Shown here: one piece after another, positions 38,098-50,164 of the stretch
Layout: every line of letters begins with the position of its first letter
Numbering within the stretch: position 1 is the stretch's first letter
Source of the DNA: Nitrosomonas sp.
GTDB lineage: Bacteria; Pseudomonadota; Gammaproteobacteria; Burkholderiales; Nitrosomonadaceae
Reading direction: 5' to 3'
DNA: 64,000 bases
Assembly: GCA_028577615.1 (NCBI GenBank)
Contig: JAJSDU010000004.1
Coordinates: 54,653 to 118,652 of the forward strand
Translations under genes and position numbers: made by a program
The notes under the pieces: model-generated
The model's database searches: none
Told to the model about the DNA's origin: nothing
The model's input: the letters and a program-made list of their open reading frames with translations, nothing else

Positions 38098-38928
38098 ATG
38101 CCTAAGATGCTTGAAGGAGATGATGAGTGCTGTTTTTGTGTGGCGGCTATACAGATGGCGTCCGGACCTACCGTGGACGCCAATCTGGAGGAGGCCGCGC
38201 GTCACATTGAAGAAGCGGTTTCCCAGCATGCCAGGCTTGTCGTGTTGCCGGAGTATTTTTGTCTCATGGGGATGAAGGATACAGATAAACTGGCGGCCAT
38301 GGAACAACCTGGAAGCGGCCCGATCCAAGCTTTTCTCAGTGAAACGGCGAGGCGCCTCGGTATCTGGCTGGTTGGCGGATCGGTTCCGCTGACATCCCCT
38401 GATCCGGACAGGGTTTATAACAGTTGTCTGGTATACTCGGATACCGGCGAGCAGATCGCGCGCTACGACAAGATTCATTTATTCGGACTCAGTATGGAGC
38501 ATGAAAGCTACGCCGAGGAGAAAACAATCCGGGCGGGCGATACTGTTGTTACATTCGATTCTCCTTTCGGACGCATCGGACTTTCCATTTGCTATGATCT
38601 GCGCTTTCCCGAGCTGTACCGTAAGATGAATGGTGTGGATATTATACTTGCGCCGGCGGCATTTACCGCGGTAACCGGAAAAGCGCACTGGGAGGTTCTG
38701 GTCCGCGCCCGTGCGATCGAGAATCAGGCCTACGTCATTGCGCCGGCGCAGGGCGGGTATCATGTCAATGGACGTGAAACACATGGCGACAGCATGATCG
38801 TCGATCCCTGGGGCGTTGTATTGAAACGCCTGCCGCGCGGCGCTGGGGCGGTTGTCGCCGAGATTGATCCGAAATATCTGAAGCGCGTGCGCGCAAGCCT
38901 GCCGGCTTTGAAGCATCGTCGGCTGTAA
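38098..38928 (+). CDS. Nitrilase-superfamily carbon-nitrogen hydrolase (Nit1/Nit2 branch)
   Basis: 276-residue amidase; the nearest known role is deaminated-glutathione amidase. The catalytic triad is Glu in VLPEYF, Lys in YDKIHLF and Cys in SICYDLRFPELY; a second Glu lies in HWEVLVRARAIENQ. Starts at ATG 38098; an in-frame TTG six bases upstream and ATG at 38107 are alternatives, and the first 12 residues lack family similarity. tldD follows after 97 bp. Confidence 0.9.
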   Translation: MPKMLEGDDECCFCVAAIQMASGPTVDANLEEAARHIEEAVSQHARLVVLPEYFCLMGMKDTDKLAAMEQPGSGPIQAFLSETARRLGIWLVGGSVPLTSPDPDRVYNSCLVYSDTGEQIARYDKIHLFGLSMEHESYAEEKTIRAGDTVVTFDSPFGRIGLSICYDLRFPELYRKMNGVDIILAPAAFTAVTGKAHWEVLVRARAIENQAYVIAPAQGGYHVNGRETHGDSMIVDPWGVVLKRLPRGAGAVVAEIDPKYLKRVRASLPALKHRRL

Positions 38929-39025
38929 TGCTTCTGATAAAACAGGCGATGAAATGCTGTAACATATTTTTGGTAACCAGCCAATTGTTTTACGGTTTTA
39001 ATGAAATTCGACATAATATTTGACC

Positions 39026-40510
39026 ATGATTACAGAATCCCGCTATCAGTCAACTGACAATACTGATTATTATCAAATAGCCGATCGCTGCCTGCTGTCA
39101 CCCTACAATATCGATGCTTCAGGATTGCAGCAGGTGCTGGATCAGATCCTGATGCATGAGATCGACTATGCGGATATGTATTTCCAGTACAACCGTTCGG
39201 AAGGCTGGATGCTTGAAGAAGGCATCGTAAAATCGGGCAGTTTTAATATCGAACAGGGTGTTGGCGTGCGCGCGATCAGCGATGATAAAACAGCTTTTGC
39301 CTATTCGGACGATATCAGCATGACCGCGCTGGAGGCTGCCGCAAAAGCAACCCGCGCAATTTCAAGCCAGGGCGGCAGTCAATCTGTCCAGGTGGCTGCA
39401 AACGCGCAGATTCAAAAAACGCCATCGCTTTATTTACCTGAAGATCCCATAACAAGCCTGCGGGATACCGAAAAGATTCTGTTATTGGAAAAGCTTGAAC
39501 GCTATGCGCGCAAACTTGATCCGCGCGTGATTCAGGTGATGGCTTCATTGGCGGGAGAATATGAAGTGATTCTGGTGATGCGCAGTGATGGTATGCTGGC
39601 AGCCGATGTCAGACCACTCGTGCGCGTATCATTGCAAGTCCTTGCGGAGGAGAACGGACGCCGCGAGCAGGGTGTTGCGGGTGGCGGCGGACGGTTTGAC
39701 TATGCCTATTTTACCGAAGATATTCTGCGCGAATATGCGGATAAAGCAGTGCAGCAGGCTGTGACAAATCTGAGTGCGCGTCCGGCGCCCGCCGGGGCGA
39801 TGACGGTTGTGCTCGGTAATGGCTGGCCGGGCATTTTATTGCACGAAGCGATTGGACATGGCTTGGAAGGTGATTTTAACCGCAAGGGAAGCTCGGCGTT
39901 CTCCGGACGGGTAGGTCAGCGCGTGGCGGCGCCGGGCGTTACCGTTGTAGATGACGGCACGCTGGCCAGGCGGCGGGGTTCTCTTAACATAGACGATGAG
40001 GGTAATCCAACGCAATGCACGACGCTCATAGAAAATGGCGTTCTAAAAGGCTATATGCAGGACAGCCTGAATGCGCGCCTGATGAATGCGCCCCTGACCG
40101 GAAACGGACGGCGTGAGTCGTTTGCGCATATGCCCATGCCACGCATGACCAATACGTATATGCTGAATGGTGATAAAGATCCCGCCGAAATTATCGCGTC
40201 GGTTAAGAACGGACTCTATGCGGCAAATTTCGGGGGCGGACAGGTTGATATTACCAATGGTAAATTTGTTTTTTCAGCTGCAGAAGCCTATCGAATAGAA
40301 AATGGTAAGATTACTTATCCGGTCAAGGGCGCTACTTTGATCGGCAACGGGCCGGATGTGTTGACGCGTGTTTCGATGATCGGCAATGACATGACGCTGG
40401 ATCCTGGCGTTGGCACATGTGGAAAAGACGGACAAAGTGTGCCGGTAGGCGTGGGGCAGCCTACCCTGCGTATTGAAGAATTGACTGTGGGTGGCACGGG
40501 ATCCGCTTGA
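39026..40510 (+). CDS. tldD: Metalloprotease TldD
   Basis: TldD subunit of the TldD/TldE(PmbA) protease, which degrades unfolded peptides and matures some peptide antibiotics. 494 residues from the ATG at 39026 (a TTG at 39020 is the only upstream alternative). The zinc site is [11 protein letters not shown] in the C-terminal half, with a later cysteine in [18 protein letters not shown], the usual C-terminal block. Its partner pmbA is not in this window. Confidence 0.95.
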   Translation: MITESRYQSTDNTDYYQIADRCLLSPYNIDASGLQQVLDQILMHEIDYADMYFQYNRSEGWMLEEGIVKSGSFNIEQGVGVRAISDDKTAFAYSDDISMTALEAAAKATRAISSQGGSQSVQVAANAQIQKTPSLYLPEDPITSLRDTEKILLLEKLERYARKLDPRVIQVMASLAGEYEVILVMRSDGMLAADVRPLVRVSLQVLAEENGRREQGVAGGGGRFDYAYFTEDILREYADKAVQQAVTNLSARPAPAGAMTVVLGNGWPGILLHEAIGHGLEGDFNRKGSSAFSGRVGQRVAAPGVTVVDDGTLARRRGSLNIDDEGNPTQCTTLIENGVLKGYMQDSLNARLMNAPLTGNGRRESFAHMPMPRMTNTYMLNGDKDPAEIIASVKNGLYAANFGGGQVDITNGKFVFSAAEAYRIENGKITYPVKGATLIGNGPDVLTRVSMIGNDMTLDPGVGTCGKDGQSVPVGVGQPTLRIEELTVGGTGSA

Positions 40511-40657
40511 GCAGGGTGAATTCTGGAACGATAGTTGTGGAATGGGATGATTGATAATGACGCGCAGGATGCATCGGCATTGATTCGCTGTCATGAGAAA
40601 ATTATTATTTAAAAGCAGGTAACGATTAATTATTTTTAAATTTGGGATGCAGACAGC

Positions 40658-42361
40658 ATGAGTGTGGAATTAACCGGCGCGGAAATAACGATACGTTGCT
40701 TACAGGAAGAGGGCGTTGAGTGTATTTTTGGTTATCCCGGCGGCGCAGTACTTTTTATATATGACGAATTGTTCAAACAGGATAAAGTCAGACATATTCT
40801 GGTCAGGCATGAGCAGGCCGCGGTACACGCGGCGGATGGTTATTCGCGTTCCAGTAATAAGATAGGTGTGGCGCTCGTTACATCAGGTCCCGGGGTTACG
40901 AATGCCGTTACCGGGATCGCTACGGCATATATGGACTCCATACCGCTGGTTATTATCAGTGGGCAGGTGCCTACGAATGCGATAGGACTGGATGCTTTTC
41001 AGGAAGTGGATACGGTTGGTATAACCCGGCCCTGTGTGAAGCATAATTTTCTGGTCAGTGATATCAACGAGCTGGCTGTAACGATGAAGAAAGCTTTTTA
41101 TATCGCATCCACAGGCCGTCCAGGTCCTGTTCTTGTTGATATTCCCAAGGATGTGACACAACAGAAAGCCGTGTTTGATTATCCGGATAAATTGTCAATG
41201 CGTTCATATAATCCGGTCGTGAAAGGTAATGCCAAGCAAATCAAAAAGGCCGCTGATTTGATTCTCAGCGCGAAAAGACCGGTTGTTTATACCGGAGGCG
41301 GCGTTATTCTCAGTGATGCGGCCAAGTTACTGACCGAATTGACTAAAATGCTCAATTACCCCTGCACCAACACGCTGATGGGATTGGGAGGATTTCCGGC
41401 TACGGACAAACAGTTTATCGGTATGCTGGGTATGCACGGCACGTATGAAGCCAATATGGCCATGCAGTATTGTGATGTACTGATTGCAGTGGGGGCGCGA
41501 TTTGATGACCGGGTAATCGGTAATCCCAAGCATTTTTCCAATGAAAACCGGAAAATTATTCATATTGATATTGATCCATCGTCAATTTCAAAACGTGTCA
41601 AGGTGGATATTCCCATTGTCGGTAATGTCCCCGATGTTTTGAAAGAATTAATCAGATTGTTGAAGAATGTGGAAGGAGGGCCTGATCAGAATGCGCTGCG
41701 CGAATGGTGGAATCAAATTGACTTATGGCGCGCGCGCGACTGTTTGAAGTATGACAGGGCAAGCAGCATTATCAAGCCGCAAATGGTTGTTGAGAAACTG
41801 TATGAAGTGACCAAGGGCGATGCATTCATTACTTCGGATGTCGGGCAGCATCAGATGTGGGCCGCGCAGTTTTATAAGTTTGATAAGCCGCGACGCTGGA
41901 TCAATTCAGGCGGATTGGGCACCATGGGATTTGGCATGCCTGCAGCGATGGGGGTGCAGCTTGCCAATCCCAAGGCAAAAGTTGCCTGTGTCACTGGCGA
42001 AGCCAGCATACAGATGTGTATTCAGGAACTGTCAACGTGTAAGCAATATAAACTGCCGCTGAAGATTGTTAATTTAAATAATCGCTATATGGGTATGGTC
42101 AGGCAATGGCAGGAATTTTTTCATGGCAATCGTTATTCGGAATCCTATATGGATGCGTTGCCTGACTTTATCAAGCTTGCGGAGAGCTATGGTCATGTGG
42201 GCATGAAAATTGAGCAGCCTGAAGATATCGAGAGCGCACTGAAAGAGGCATTTAAACTGAAGGATCGGCTGGTATTCCTTGATTTTATAACCGACCAGAC
42301 AGAAAATGTTTTTCCCATGGTGCCTGGCGGTAAAGGTCTTTCCGAAATGATTCTGGTATAA
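40658..42361 (+). CDS. ilvB: Acetolactate synthase large subunit
   Basis: Thiamine-diphosphate enzyme for the first shared step of valine, leucine and isoleucine synthesis. 567 residues: N-terminal PYR domain with IFGYPGGAVLFIYDEL and the catalytic glutamate in VRHEQAAVHAADGY, central domain with GARFDDRV, and the C-terminal cofactor domain. The TPP motif, usually GDGS, reads GEAS here (VTGEASIQMC) and ends at LNNRYMGMVRQWQ; the Glu is a betaproteobacterial variant as I recall it, but the following Ala is unusual. Start of a six-gene operon. Confidence 0.96.
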   Translation: MSVELTGAEITIRCLQEEGVECIFGYPGGAVLFIYDELFKQDKVRHILVRHEQAAVHAADGYSRSSNKIGVALVTSGPGVTNAVTGIATAYMDSIPLVIISGQVPTNAIGLDAFQEVDTVGITRPCVKHNFLVSDINELAVTMKKAFYIASTGRPGPVLVDIPKDVTQQKAVFDYPDKLSMRSYNPVVKGNAKQIKKAADLILSAKRPVVYTGGGVILSDAAKLLTELTKMLNYPCTNTLMGLGGFPATDKQFIGMLGMHGTYEANMAMQYCDVLIAVGARFDDRVIGNPKHFSNENRKIIHIDIDPSSISKRVKVDIPIVGNVPDVLKELIRLLKNVEGGPDQNALREWWNQIDLWRARDCLKYDRASSIIKPQMVVEKLYEVTKGDAFITSDVGQHQMWAAQFYKFDKPRRWINSGGLGTMGFGMPAAMGVQLANPKAKVACVTGEASIQMCIQELSTCKQYKLPLKIVNLNNRYMGMVRQWQEFFHGNRYSESYMDALPDFIKLAESYGHVGMKIEQPEDIESALKEAFKLKDRLVFLDFITDQTENVFPMVPGGKGLSEMILV

Positions 42362-42366
42362 AAGAA

Positions 42367-42858
42367 ATGCGACATATTATTTCATTGTTGATGGAAAACG
42401 AGGCGGGTGCGCTGTCTCGTGTGGCAGGCTTATTCTCAGCGCGTGGCTACAATATTGAATCGCTATCGGTTGCGCCGACGGAGGATCCTACGTTATCACG
42501 AATGACCTTAGTGACAACGGGTTCAGATGAAGTGATCGAACAGGTGACCAAGCAATTAAACAAGCTGATTGAAGTTGTAAAAGTTATAGACCTGATTGAT
42601 GGTAATCACATTGAACGTGAATTGATGCTGGTTAAGATAAAAGCTGTAGGAGCAGACCGGGATGAAATTAAACGTCTGGTAGATATTTTTCGGGGTTCTA
42701 TTATCGATGTCACCGATAGGTCTTATACGATAGAACTGACAGGAACGAGTTCAAAGCTGGATGCATTCCTGGATAATATTGAAAGCAGCGCCGTATTGGA
42801 GACGGTCCGGACAGGAGCGTCAGGCATCGGGCGCGGGGATTGGGTTTTGAGGGTATAA
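42367..42858 (+). CDS. ilvH: Acetolactate synthase small (regulatory) subunit
   Basis: ACT-domain subunit that binds valine for feedback inhibition and raises activity of the large subunit. 163 residues with the start MRHIISLLMENEAGALSRVAGLFSARGYNIESL, given here in two parts: HIISLLMENEAGALSRVAGL then FSARGYNIESL. The second half has RELMLVKIKA and GKLDAFL-like TSSKLDAFLDNI. It begins 5 bp after ilvB. Confidence 0.97.
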   Translation: MRHIISLLMENEAGALSRVAGLFSARGYNIESLSVAPTEDPTLSRMTLVTTGSDEVIEQVTKQLNKLIEVVKVIDLIDGNHIERELMLVKIKAVGADRDEIKRLVDIFRGSIIDVTDRSYTIELTGTSSKLDAFLDNIESSAVLETVRTGASGIGRGDWVLRV

Positions 42859-42890
42859 TATTCCAATTCAGATCTGGAGTTTCGGGAGTA

Positions 42891-42910
42891 GGAAAGAAGC
42901 GTTTCTTTCC
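42891..42910 (+). repeat. Hairpin between ilvH and ilvC
   Basis: GGAAAGAA (42891-42898) and TTCTTTCC (42903-42910) flank GCGT. No T tract follows. It may adjust the relative mRNA levels of ilvBH and ilvC. Confidence 0.4.
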
Positions 42911-42928
42911 GTTTCAAATTGCGTATAA

Positions 42929-43954
<1,026 letters not shown>

Positions 43955-44015
43955 TGCACAATCCGATGATTGCTCTGGTGTTATTGAATTTTCTGATTCT
44001 GTTGAATATTTCTTT

Positions 44016-44663
44016 ATGACTAACTATCCGCACCCTCTAATTGCAAAAGAAGGCTGGCCTTTCATCGCGATTGCATTTTCGGTGGCTATGCTGGTTCATT
44101 ATTTTGCCGGTTTTTCATGGGCACTGTTTTTCTGGGTCGTCGCCGTCTTTGTATTGCAGTTTTTTCGCGACCCGCCGCGTGAAGTGCCAATGATGGCGAA
44201 TGCTGTTTTATCACCGGCGGACGGCAGGATTGTCGCCGTCGAAAAGGTGGAAGATCCCTATTTGAAACGGGAAGCGATTAAAGTCAGTGTTTTTATGAAT
44301 GTATTTAATGTGCATTCAAATCGAAGCCCGATTGATGGCGAAGTACGTGATAAATGGTATTTCCCGGGAAAATTCATCAATGCGGATTTACCGAAGGCAT
44401 CTTTGGAAAATGAGCGTAATGCTTTATGGATTAAAGCGGATAATGGTGCGGATGTCACTTGTGTGCAGGTTGCTGGGCTCATTGCTAAACGTATTCTTTG
44501 TGATGCACTGCCGGGTGATCATCTTTCGCGCGGCCAGCGGTTTGGTTTTATCCGCTTTGGTTCACGTGTCGACGTCTATCTCCCGCAGGATACTAAAATC
44601 AATGTCAATATCGGCGATAAGGTACATGCAACTACAACGGTGCTGGCTGAATTTAGAGAATAG
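44016..44663 (+). CDS. psd: Phosphatidylserine decarboxylase
   Basis: Makes phosphatidylethanolamine from phosphatidylserine; pyruvoyl enzyme that cleaves itself. 215 residues from the ATG at 44016, the short form with a hydrophobic anchor (about 15-50). Blocks: [22 protein letters not shown], and the cleavage site at Gly182-Ser183 in RFGSRVDV, where Ser becomes the pyruvoyl group. An in-frame upstream start at 43935 would lie inside ilvC and is not favoured. Confidence 0.94.
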   Translation: MTNYPHPLIAKEGWPFIAIAFSVAMLVHYFAGFSWALFFWVVAVFVLQFFRDPPREVPMMANAVLSPADGRIVAVEKVEDPYLKREAIKVSVFMNVFNVHSNRSPIDGEVRDKWYFPGKFINADLPKASLENERNALWIKADNGADVTCVQVAGLIAKRILCDALPGDHLSRGQRFGFIRFGSRVDVYLPQDTKINVNIGDKVHATTTVLAEFRE

Positions 44664-44781
44664 CAATTTGTGTCCGATGATTTAAAACTGAATATCCGGG
44701 TACAGGGCCTGGTTTCCAGTAAGAGAGAAAGCTATTGCAAAATATTGATCAACGGCTTCATCATATGCATTAACATTGTTT

Positions 44782-45576
44782 ATGTCTGATACACATCCAG
44801 AGCCTGCCGCGCAGTCTGATGCACCTGTCAATCAATTTCGCCTGCGCCGTCGCGGAATCTATCTGCTGCCGAATCTGTTTACGACTGCGGCATTGTTCGC
44901 CGGGTTTTATGCGATTATTCAAGCGATAAACGCTAATTTCGAATATGCTGCAATTGCCATACTGATTGCCATGGTGTTGGACGGACTGGATGGGCGCGTC
45001 GCACGAATGACGGGTACGCAAAGCGAATTCGGTGCTGAATACGACAGTATGTCCGATATGGTGTCATTCGGTGTAGCGCCCGCGTTGATTATGTATGAAT
45101 GGGCGCTGCGGGAAATGGAACAATGGGGATGGATTGTGGCATTCATCTATTGTGCATGTGCCGCGCTAAGGCTGGCACGTTTTAATACCAACATTGAAGT
45201 CGTCGACAAGCGTTTTTTTCAAGGATTGCCGAGCCCTGCCGCCGCGGCCTTGATTGCGGGATTAATATGGGTTGCGCTGGACTTTGATGTGGCAGGAAAT
45301 GACATCAAGTGGCTGGCTTTGATTGTTACGCTTTTTGCCGGATTAACCATGGTCAGCAATATTCCATTCTACAGCGGCAAGGAAATCAACTTGCGCAGAA
45401 GAGTGCCGTTTGTGACGATTTTATTACTGGTTCTGTTCTTCTTTGTGTTGATCCCTAGTCATCCTCCAGTAGTGCTGTTCTGTCTTTTTGCAGGATACGC
45501 TTCTTCCGGATATCTCATCAAATTCTGGCGATTTTTCAAGAATAGAAAGAAAAGTGAAACAATTGCTTCCGGGTAA
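44782..45576 (+). CDS. pssA: CDP-diacylglycerol-serine O-phosphatidyltransferase
   Basis: Supplies phosphatidylserine to Psd. 264 residues, six to eight membrane segments. The CDP-alcohol phosphotransferase signature is complete: DGLDGRVARMTGTQSEFGAEYDSMSD, i.e. DG-x2-AR-x8-G-x3-D-x3-D, here in DGLDGRVARM and EFGAEYDSMSD. I use the ATG at 44782; a TTG six bases earlier is less likely. Lies 118 bp after psd in the same operon. Confidence 0.94.
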   Translation: MSDTHPEPAAQSDAPVNQFRLRRRGIYLLPNLFTTAALFAGFYAIIQAINANFEYAAIAILIAMVLDGLDGRVARMTGTQSEFGAEYDSMSDMVSFGVAPALIMYEWALREMEQWGWIVAFIYCACAALRLARFNTNIEVVDKRFFQGLPSPAAAALIAGLIWVALDFDVAGNDIKWLALIVTLFAGLTMVSNIPFYSGKEINLRRRVPFVTILLLVLFFFVLIPSHPPVVLFCLFAGYASSGYLIKFWRFFKNRKKSETIASG

Positions 45577-45808
45577 AATCGGGCTCAATCTGTTGCATAA
45601 ACGGAAAAAAGTAATTATATTCTCGCGATATGAGTAATGTTTCCTGGATCACGCTGTTTCATCCTTATGTGCTGTCGCCTCAGGCAGAACGACTGCTGCG
45701 CCACGTGCGCACAGTATAAGATCGTATCATTCATTGTGTTTTCTTAATTAAATCCGATTTGCGGATTTTGTCTCGATTTAATTTTCTTCCATGATGTGGA
45801 GAGTAAAG
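45577..45808. other. Gap between pssA and leuA
   Basis: 232 bp. A 29-codon frame (45630-45719, MSNVSWITLFHPYVL...) has four Leu codons but no ribosome binding site and no downstream attenuator, so I do not call it a leader peptide. GGAGAG at 45798-45803 decides the leuA start at 45809. Confidence 0.35.
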
Positions 45809-47341
45809 ATGCAGGAACATTTGATTATTTTTGATACGACCTTGCGCGATGGCGAACAAAGCCCCGGCGCATCGATGACGAAAGAAGAAAAGCTTCGCAT
45901 TGCCTGGCAACTGGAACGGATGGGGGTTGATGTGATCGAGGCAGGATTTCCCGCTGCTTCCAATGGTGATTTTGAAGCTGTCAGGGCCGTTGCTGAATCA
46001 GTTAAGGACAGTATAGTCTGCGGTCTCGCACGCGCAATTGAATCAGACATCAGACGAGCCGGAGAGGCCCTCAAAGGAACGGGTGCTGCACGCATACATA
46101 CATTCATAGCGACATCGTCTATTCACATGAAAAATAAATTACGCATGTCGCCTGAGCAGGTGATTGACCAGGCGATTAGAGCGGTTAAGTGGGCGGGTGA
46201 ATATACAAATGATATAGATTTTTCTCCGGAAGATGCTGGACGCTCCGAGATAGATTTTTTATGCCGGATTATCGAAAAGGTCATTGATGCGGGCGCTACT
46301 ACGATAAATATCCCCGATACGGTTGGATACACCATGCCGGAACAGTTTGGTAATTTAATCCGTGTCCTTCGTGAACGTATTCCCAATTCAGATAAGGTCG
46401 TATTTTCAGTGCATTGTCATAATGATTTGGGACTGGCGGTTGCGAATTCGCTTTCAGCGGTCATCCATGGCGCGCGTCAGGTTGAGTGCACGATTAATGG
46501 GCTTGGTGAGAGAGCAGGAAACGCGTCCCTTGAAGAAATCGTCATGGCTGTGCGAACCAGGCAGGATTATTTCTCCTGCGATACAAAAATTGATACGAAA
46601 CAAATTGTCCCTGCCAGTAAGCTTGTATCTGGAATAACCGGTTTTCCAGTGCAACCGAACAAGGCAATCGTAGGTGCGAATGCGTTTGCGCATGAATCGG
46701 GTATTCATCAGGACGGTGTACTGAAGCATCGAGAGACTTACGAGATAATGCGCGCAGAAGATGTGGGCTGGGGTGCAAATAAGTTACTGCTGGGAAAGCA
46801 TTCCGGACGCAATGCCTTCCGGAGTCGATTGAAAGAGCTGGGTATTGAATTTGAGTCGGAAGAAATGCTCAATAATATGTTTTTACGGTTTAAAGAACTG
46901 GCGGACAAAAAACATGAAATTTTTGATGAAGATTTGCATGCGCTGGTTTCCGATGAAGCTCTGGTACTTCAGGAGCGCTATCGTTTGTTGTCGCTCGTCA
47001 TTCATTGTGAGACGGGAGAAATTCCGTATGCGAGGCTGGTGATCTCCGATGATGGCAATGAACTGCATGCTGAATCTGAGGGCAGCGGGCCTGTTGACGC
47101 TACCTTTTGTGCAATCGAGAAATTGCTGACAAGTGGCGCCGAATTGCAGTTATTTTCTGTAAACAATATAACAAGTGGTACGGATGCGCAGGGTGAAGTA
47201 ACCGTGCGCCTGCAGAAGTCCGGCCGCATCGTCAATGGTCATGGCGCCGATACGGATATTGTCGTGGCGTCGGCGAAAGCTTATTTAAGCGCATTGAACA
47301 AACTGCATAGTAAACTGGAGAGAGAGCATCCGCAGGTTTGA
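45809..47341 (+). CDS. leuA: 2-isopropylmalate synthase
   Basis: First committed step of leucine synthesis: condenses acetyl-CoA with 2-ketoisovalerate. 510 residues from the ATG at 45809; two upstream ATGs (45791, 45794) are rejected because the ribosome binding site lies between them and 45809, and because the family starts [18 protein letters not shown]. Metal-binding [13 protein letters not shown] and [13 protein letters not shown] are present, as is the C-terminal regulatory domain (about 370-510). Confidence 0.96.
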   Translation: MQEHLIIFDTTLRDGEQSPGASMTKEEKLRIAWQLERMGVDVIEAGFPAASNGDFEAVRAVAESVKDSIVCGLARAIESDIRRAGEALKGTGAARIHTFIATSSIHMKNKLRMSPEQVIDQAIRAVKWAGEYTNDIDFSPEDAGRSEIDFLCRIIEKVIDAGATTINIPDTVGYTMPEQFGNLIRVLRERIPNSDKVVFSVHCHNDLGLAVANSLSAVIHGARQVECTINGLGERAGNASLEEIVMAVRTRQDYFSCDTKIDTKQIVPASKLVSGITGFPVQPNKAIVGANAFAHESGIHQDGVLKHRETYEIMRAEDVGWGANKLLLGKHSGRNAFRSRLKELGIEFESEEMLNNMFLRFKELADKKHEIFDEDLHALVSDEALVLQERYRLLSLVIHCETGEIPYARLVISDDGNELHAESEGSGPVDATFCAIEKLLTSGAELQLFSVNNITSGTDAQGEVTVRLQKSGRIVNGHGADTDIVVASAKAYLSALNKLHSKLEREHPQV

Positions 47342-47368
47342 CAATAGCGCAATGATTTAGAATGATAT

Positions 47369-47830
47369 ATGCGGAAAATAAATAACCACAGCATCGGCAT
47401 TGCAGCTGGCTTCGCTTTGTTGCTACTTGCATCGCAAGCTGGAGCATTCCAGTTTAAGGATACGCAAGGTAAGATTCATACACTGGCTGATTATCAAGGG
47501 CGCTGGGTTGTTGTCAATTTCTGGGCAACCTGGTGTCCTCCGTGTCTGGAGGAAATTCCTGATTTAATTTCACTCTATGAGAACCGGAAAGATGTCATGG
47601 TGATCGGTGTCGCAATGGAATTTTCGGATCCGGAAGTAGTCATGAAGTTTGTGAAAGCAATGTCAATCAGTTATCCGACAATACTTGGCAACAGGCATAT
47701 CGCGTCACAACTGGATGATATCTCAATGTTGCCGAGTACTTATTTTTTTGATCCGGATGGCCGGCCAGCGGCACGGAAACTCGGTATCGTTACGCGGGAA
47801 AGCATCGAAGCATTCATCGATTCCAGATGA
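47369..47830 (+). CDS. TlpA/ResA-family periplasmic thioredoxin
   Basis: 153-residue exported thioredoxin. Signal peptide at 1-26 (cut after AGA), then a thioredoxin fold with the active site WCPPC (Cys56-Cys59) in FWATWCPPCLEEIPDL, and the cis-proline in MLPSTYFFD. Likely reduces disulfides in the periplasm, for example in apocytochromes; the partner is not known. Convergent with the lytic transglycosylase gene. Confidence 0.88.
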   Translation: MRKINNHSIGIAAGFALLLLASQAGAFQFKDTQGKIHTLADYQGRWVVVNFWATWCPPCLEEIPDLISLYENRKDVMVIGVAMEFSDPEVVMKFVKAMSISYPTILGNRHIASQLDDISMLPSTYFFDPDGRPAARKLGIVTRESIEAFIDSR

Positions 47831-47855
47831 GGTGGTGATAAGATCAGGCTTTACT

Positions 47856-48452
47856 TTATGCAGCGTTATTTGAGTAATGCCAAACACTAAACCATAAATT
47901 GAAAACCATTTGAGGATAGGAGGACTGCCCGAGACTGCCGTTATACCGCCCCAGTGCACGGAAATAATCACCATTTTCTTTATCCAGATAGTGTCTCAGA
48001 ATCATGCAGCCGTAACGTAAATTGACGCGTAGATGGAACAGATTGTGTTTATGATTTCCTATGGTTTCAACCCAGAACGGCATGATTTGCATGTAACCGC
48101 GTGCGCCGGCATGTGATATGGCATATTTCTTGAAACCACTTTCAACCTGAATGATGCTAAGTATGAGTTGCGGATCGAGCCCGGCGCGTTTCGCCTCGTA
48201 ATAGACAGTGCGCAAAAAGGCTTCGCGTTCGTATTGATCCGGTTTAAACCGCTTGAGCCGTTCGCTCATGACAGCCAGCCAATCGTCGTCTGAAGCTAGG
48301 CTGGTGTATTGCTGATGTGTAACGGCCTCGTCATTGATCACGGTATATGAAAAGGTGTGTGCACTGACGATAAGTTTCTCATAGTGCTGTGTATTGGCTT
48401 GTGCTGTGAATGCATGCGATAAAACGAGAAGGAGTAAAATCAGTTTGTACAT
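47856..48452 (-). CDS. Lytic transglycosylase (SLT domain)
   Basis: 198-residue exported muramidase-like protein that cleaves peptidoglycan. Signal peptide 1-19 (cut after AQA), then the SLT domain: catalytic Glu104 in [39 protein letters not shown] and [10 protein letters not shown]. It overlaps the proS stop by 13 bp on the same strand, so it is transcribed with proS. Confidence 0.9.
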   Translation of the reverse strand: MYKLILLLLVLSHAFTAQANTQHYEKLIVSAHTFSYTVINDEAVTHQQYTSLASDDDWLAVMSERLKRFKPDQYEREAFLRTVYYEAKRAGLDPQLILSIIQVESGFKKYAISHAGARGYMQIMPFWVETIGNHKHNLFHLRVNLRYGCMILRHYLDKENGDYFRALGRYNGSLGQSSYPQMVFNLWFSVWHYSNNAA

Positions 48453-50152
48453 AATTTTTTCAACATAAACGAAGCTATTTCATGTAAGGGAATTGTTTGC
48501 GCGTCTTGGTCGGTACGACCTTTGTATTCCACGGTTGTTTGCATTAATCCACGATCACTTATGACGATGCGGTGCGGTATGCCAATCAGTTCCATGTCAG
48601 CAAACATGACTCCTGGGCGTTCATTGCGGTCATCCAGAAAAACTTCAATGCCATTGCTAAGAAACAGCTTATAGAATTTCTCTGTTTCTCTGCGGACCTG
48701 ATCGTTTTTGTGCATTCCGATTGGAATAATGGCCAGTTGAAACGGCGCCATGCTTGCTGGAAAAATAATGCCGCGCTCATCATGATTTTGCTCTATTGCG
48801 GCGGCAACGATACGCGAAATACCGATGCCATAACACCCCATTTCAAAATTTTGCAATTGTCCCGTTGCATTCAAATAGTTTGCCTTCATGCGCTGCGAGT
48901 ATTTTGTATGCAATTTAAATATATGCCCGACTTCAATGCCGCGGCAGATTTCCAGCGTACCTTTGCCATCCGGCGAAAGATCGCCTGAGCAAACATTACG
49001 AATATCAAAAACATGTCGTGGTGCTTTGAGGTCACGGCCAAAATTAACATTAATATAGTGAAATCCGGCTTCATTTGCGCCGCAAGCGAAATTGCGCATT
49101 TCCGTTACGGCGGGGTCGACAATAATCTCCATGTCTAATCCGACTGGTCCTATAAAGCCTGGAATAGTACCAGTCACATTCAAAATGGTTTCTTCGCTGG
49201 CCATTTCGAAATCAACCAGAAATGGAATCTTTCTGGCTTTGAGTTCGTTCAGTTGATGGTCTCCGCGTAATAGCAGCAGATAAGGCTTGCCGCCGGCTGT
49301 TACTGCCAGAGTTTTGACAGTTTTTGATAAAGGAATGCCTAGAAATTCAGCGACACCAGTACAGGATTTTTGATCGGGTGTTTCTATTTTCTGTATTTCG
49401 TTAAATGGTTCTTGCTGCGAGGCGTTAGCAGAGAGTTGTGATGTCGCCAGTTCAATATTGGCAGCATAATCAGAATCTGGGCAAAATGCGATGGCATCTT
49501 CACCAGAATCAGCCAGAACATGAAATTCATGTGAACCGCTGCCGCCAATTGCGCCGGTGTCGGCGGTGACCGCGCGGAATTTTAAACCCAGTCGTGTAAA
49601 AATGCGGCTGTATGCCTGAAACATCAATTGATAAGTTTCTTCCAGACTATTCATGTCGGCATGGAAGGAATAAGCATCTTTCATCAGAAATTCCCGTGCA
49701 CGCATGACGCCAAAACGTGGGCGAATTTCATCACGGAATTTTGTCTGAATCTGGTAGAAATTAAGCGGCAGTTGTCGATAACTGTTTATTTCACGCCGTA
49801 CAATATCAGTTATGACTTCCTCGTGCGTCGGGCCGAAACAAAAGTCATGCGCATGGCGATCTTTTATTTTCAACATTTGCGGTCCAAAGATCTCCCAGCG
49901 TCCCGATTCCTGCCATAGTTCAGCGGGTTGTATGGCGGGCATGAGCAATTCTATAGCGCCGCTGCTGTTCATTTCTTCCCGGACAACATGTTCTACTTTT
50001 CGCAATACCCTTAAACCAAGCGGCATCCAGGTATATAATCCGCTGCCAAGGCGTTTGATGAGTCCTGCACGCAGCATAAGATTGTGACTGATCAGTTCGG
50101 CCTCAGCGGGCGCTTCTTTAAGTGTCGAAATAAAAAATTGCGAGACACGCAT
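48440..50152 (-). CDS. proS: Prolyl-tRNA synthetase
   Basis: Class II synthetase charging tRNA-Pro, bacterial type with an inserted YbaK-like editing domain (about residues 230-390). 570 residues. Motif 1 lies near [17 protein letters not shown], motif 2 near [23 protein letters not shown] (split here as [17 protein letters not shown]), motif 3 near [14 protein letters not shown] start at the ATG at 50152, giving [15 protein letters not shown] as in the family; an ATG four codons upstream is possible. Confidence 0.96.
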   Translation of the reverse strand: MRVSQFFISTLKEAPAEAELISHNLMLRAGLIKRLGSGLYTWMPLGLRVLRKVEHVVREEMNSSGAIELLMPAIQPAELWQESGRWEIFGPQMLKIKDRHAHDFCFGPTHEEVITDIVRREINSYRQLPLNFYQIQTKFRDEIRPRFGVMRAREFLMKDAYSFHADMNSLEETYQLMFQAYSRIFTRLGLKFRAVTADTGAIGGSGSHEFHVLADSGEDAIAFCPDSDYAANIELATSQLSANASQQEPFNEIQKIETPDQKSCTGVAEFLGIPLSKTVKTLAVTAGGKPYLLLLRGDHQLNELKARKIPFLVDFEMASEETILNVTGTIPGFIGPVGLDMEIIVDPAVTEMRNFACGANEAGFHYINVNFGRDLKAPRHVFDIRNVCSGDLSPDGKGTLEICRGIEVGHIFKLHTKYSQRMKANYLNATGQLQNFEMGCYGIGISRIVAAAIEQNHDERGIIFPASMAPFQLAIIPIGMHKNDQVRRETEKFYKLFLSNGIEVFLDDRNERPGVMFADMELIGIPHRIVISDRGLMQTTVEYKGRTDQDAQTIPLHEIASFMLKKLCTN

Positions 50153-50164
50153 GCTTGGTTCCAT

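Noticed and set aside
37962-38105. 47-codon gene between glnE and the nitrilase gene
   Set aside because: No ribosome binding site, no recognisable family, and it overlaps the nitrilase start; kept only as a note in the gap entry.
45630-45719. 29-codon frame before leuA as a leucine leader peptide
   Set aside because: Only four scattered Leu codons, no ribosome binding site, and no terminator/antiterminator pair before leuA.
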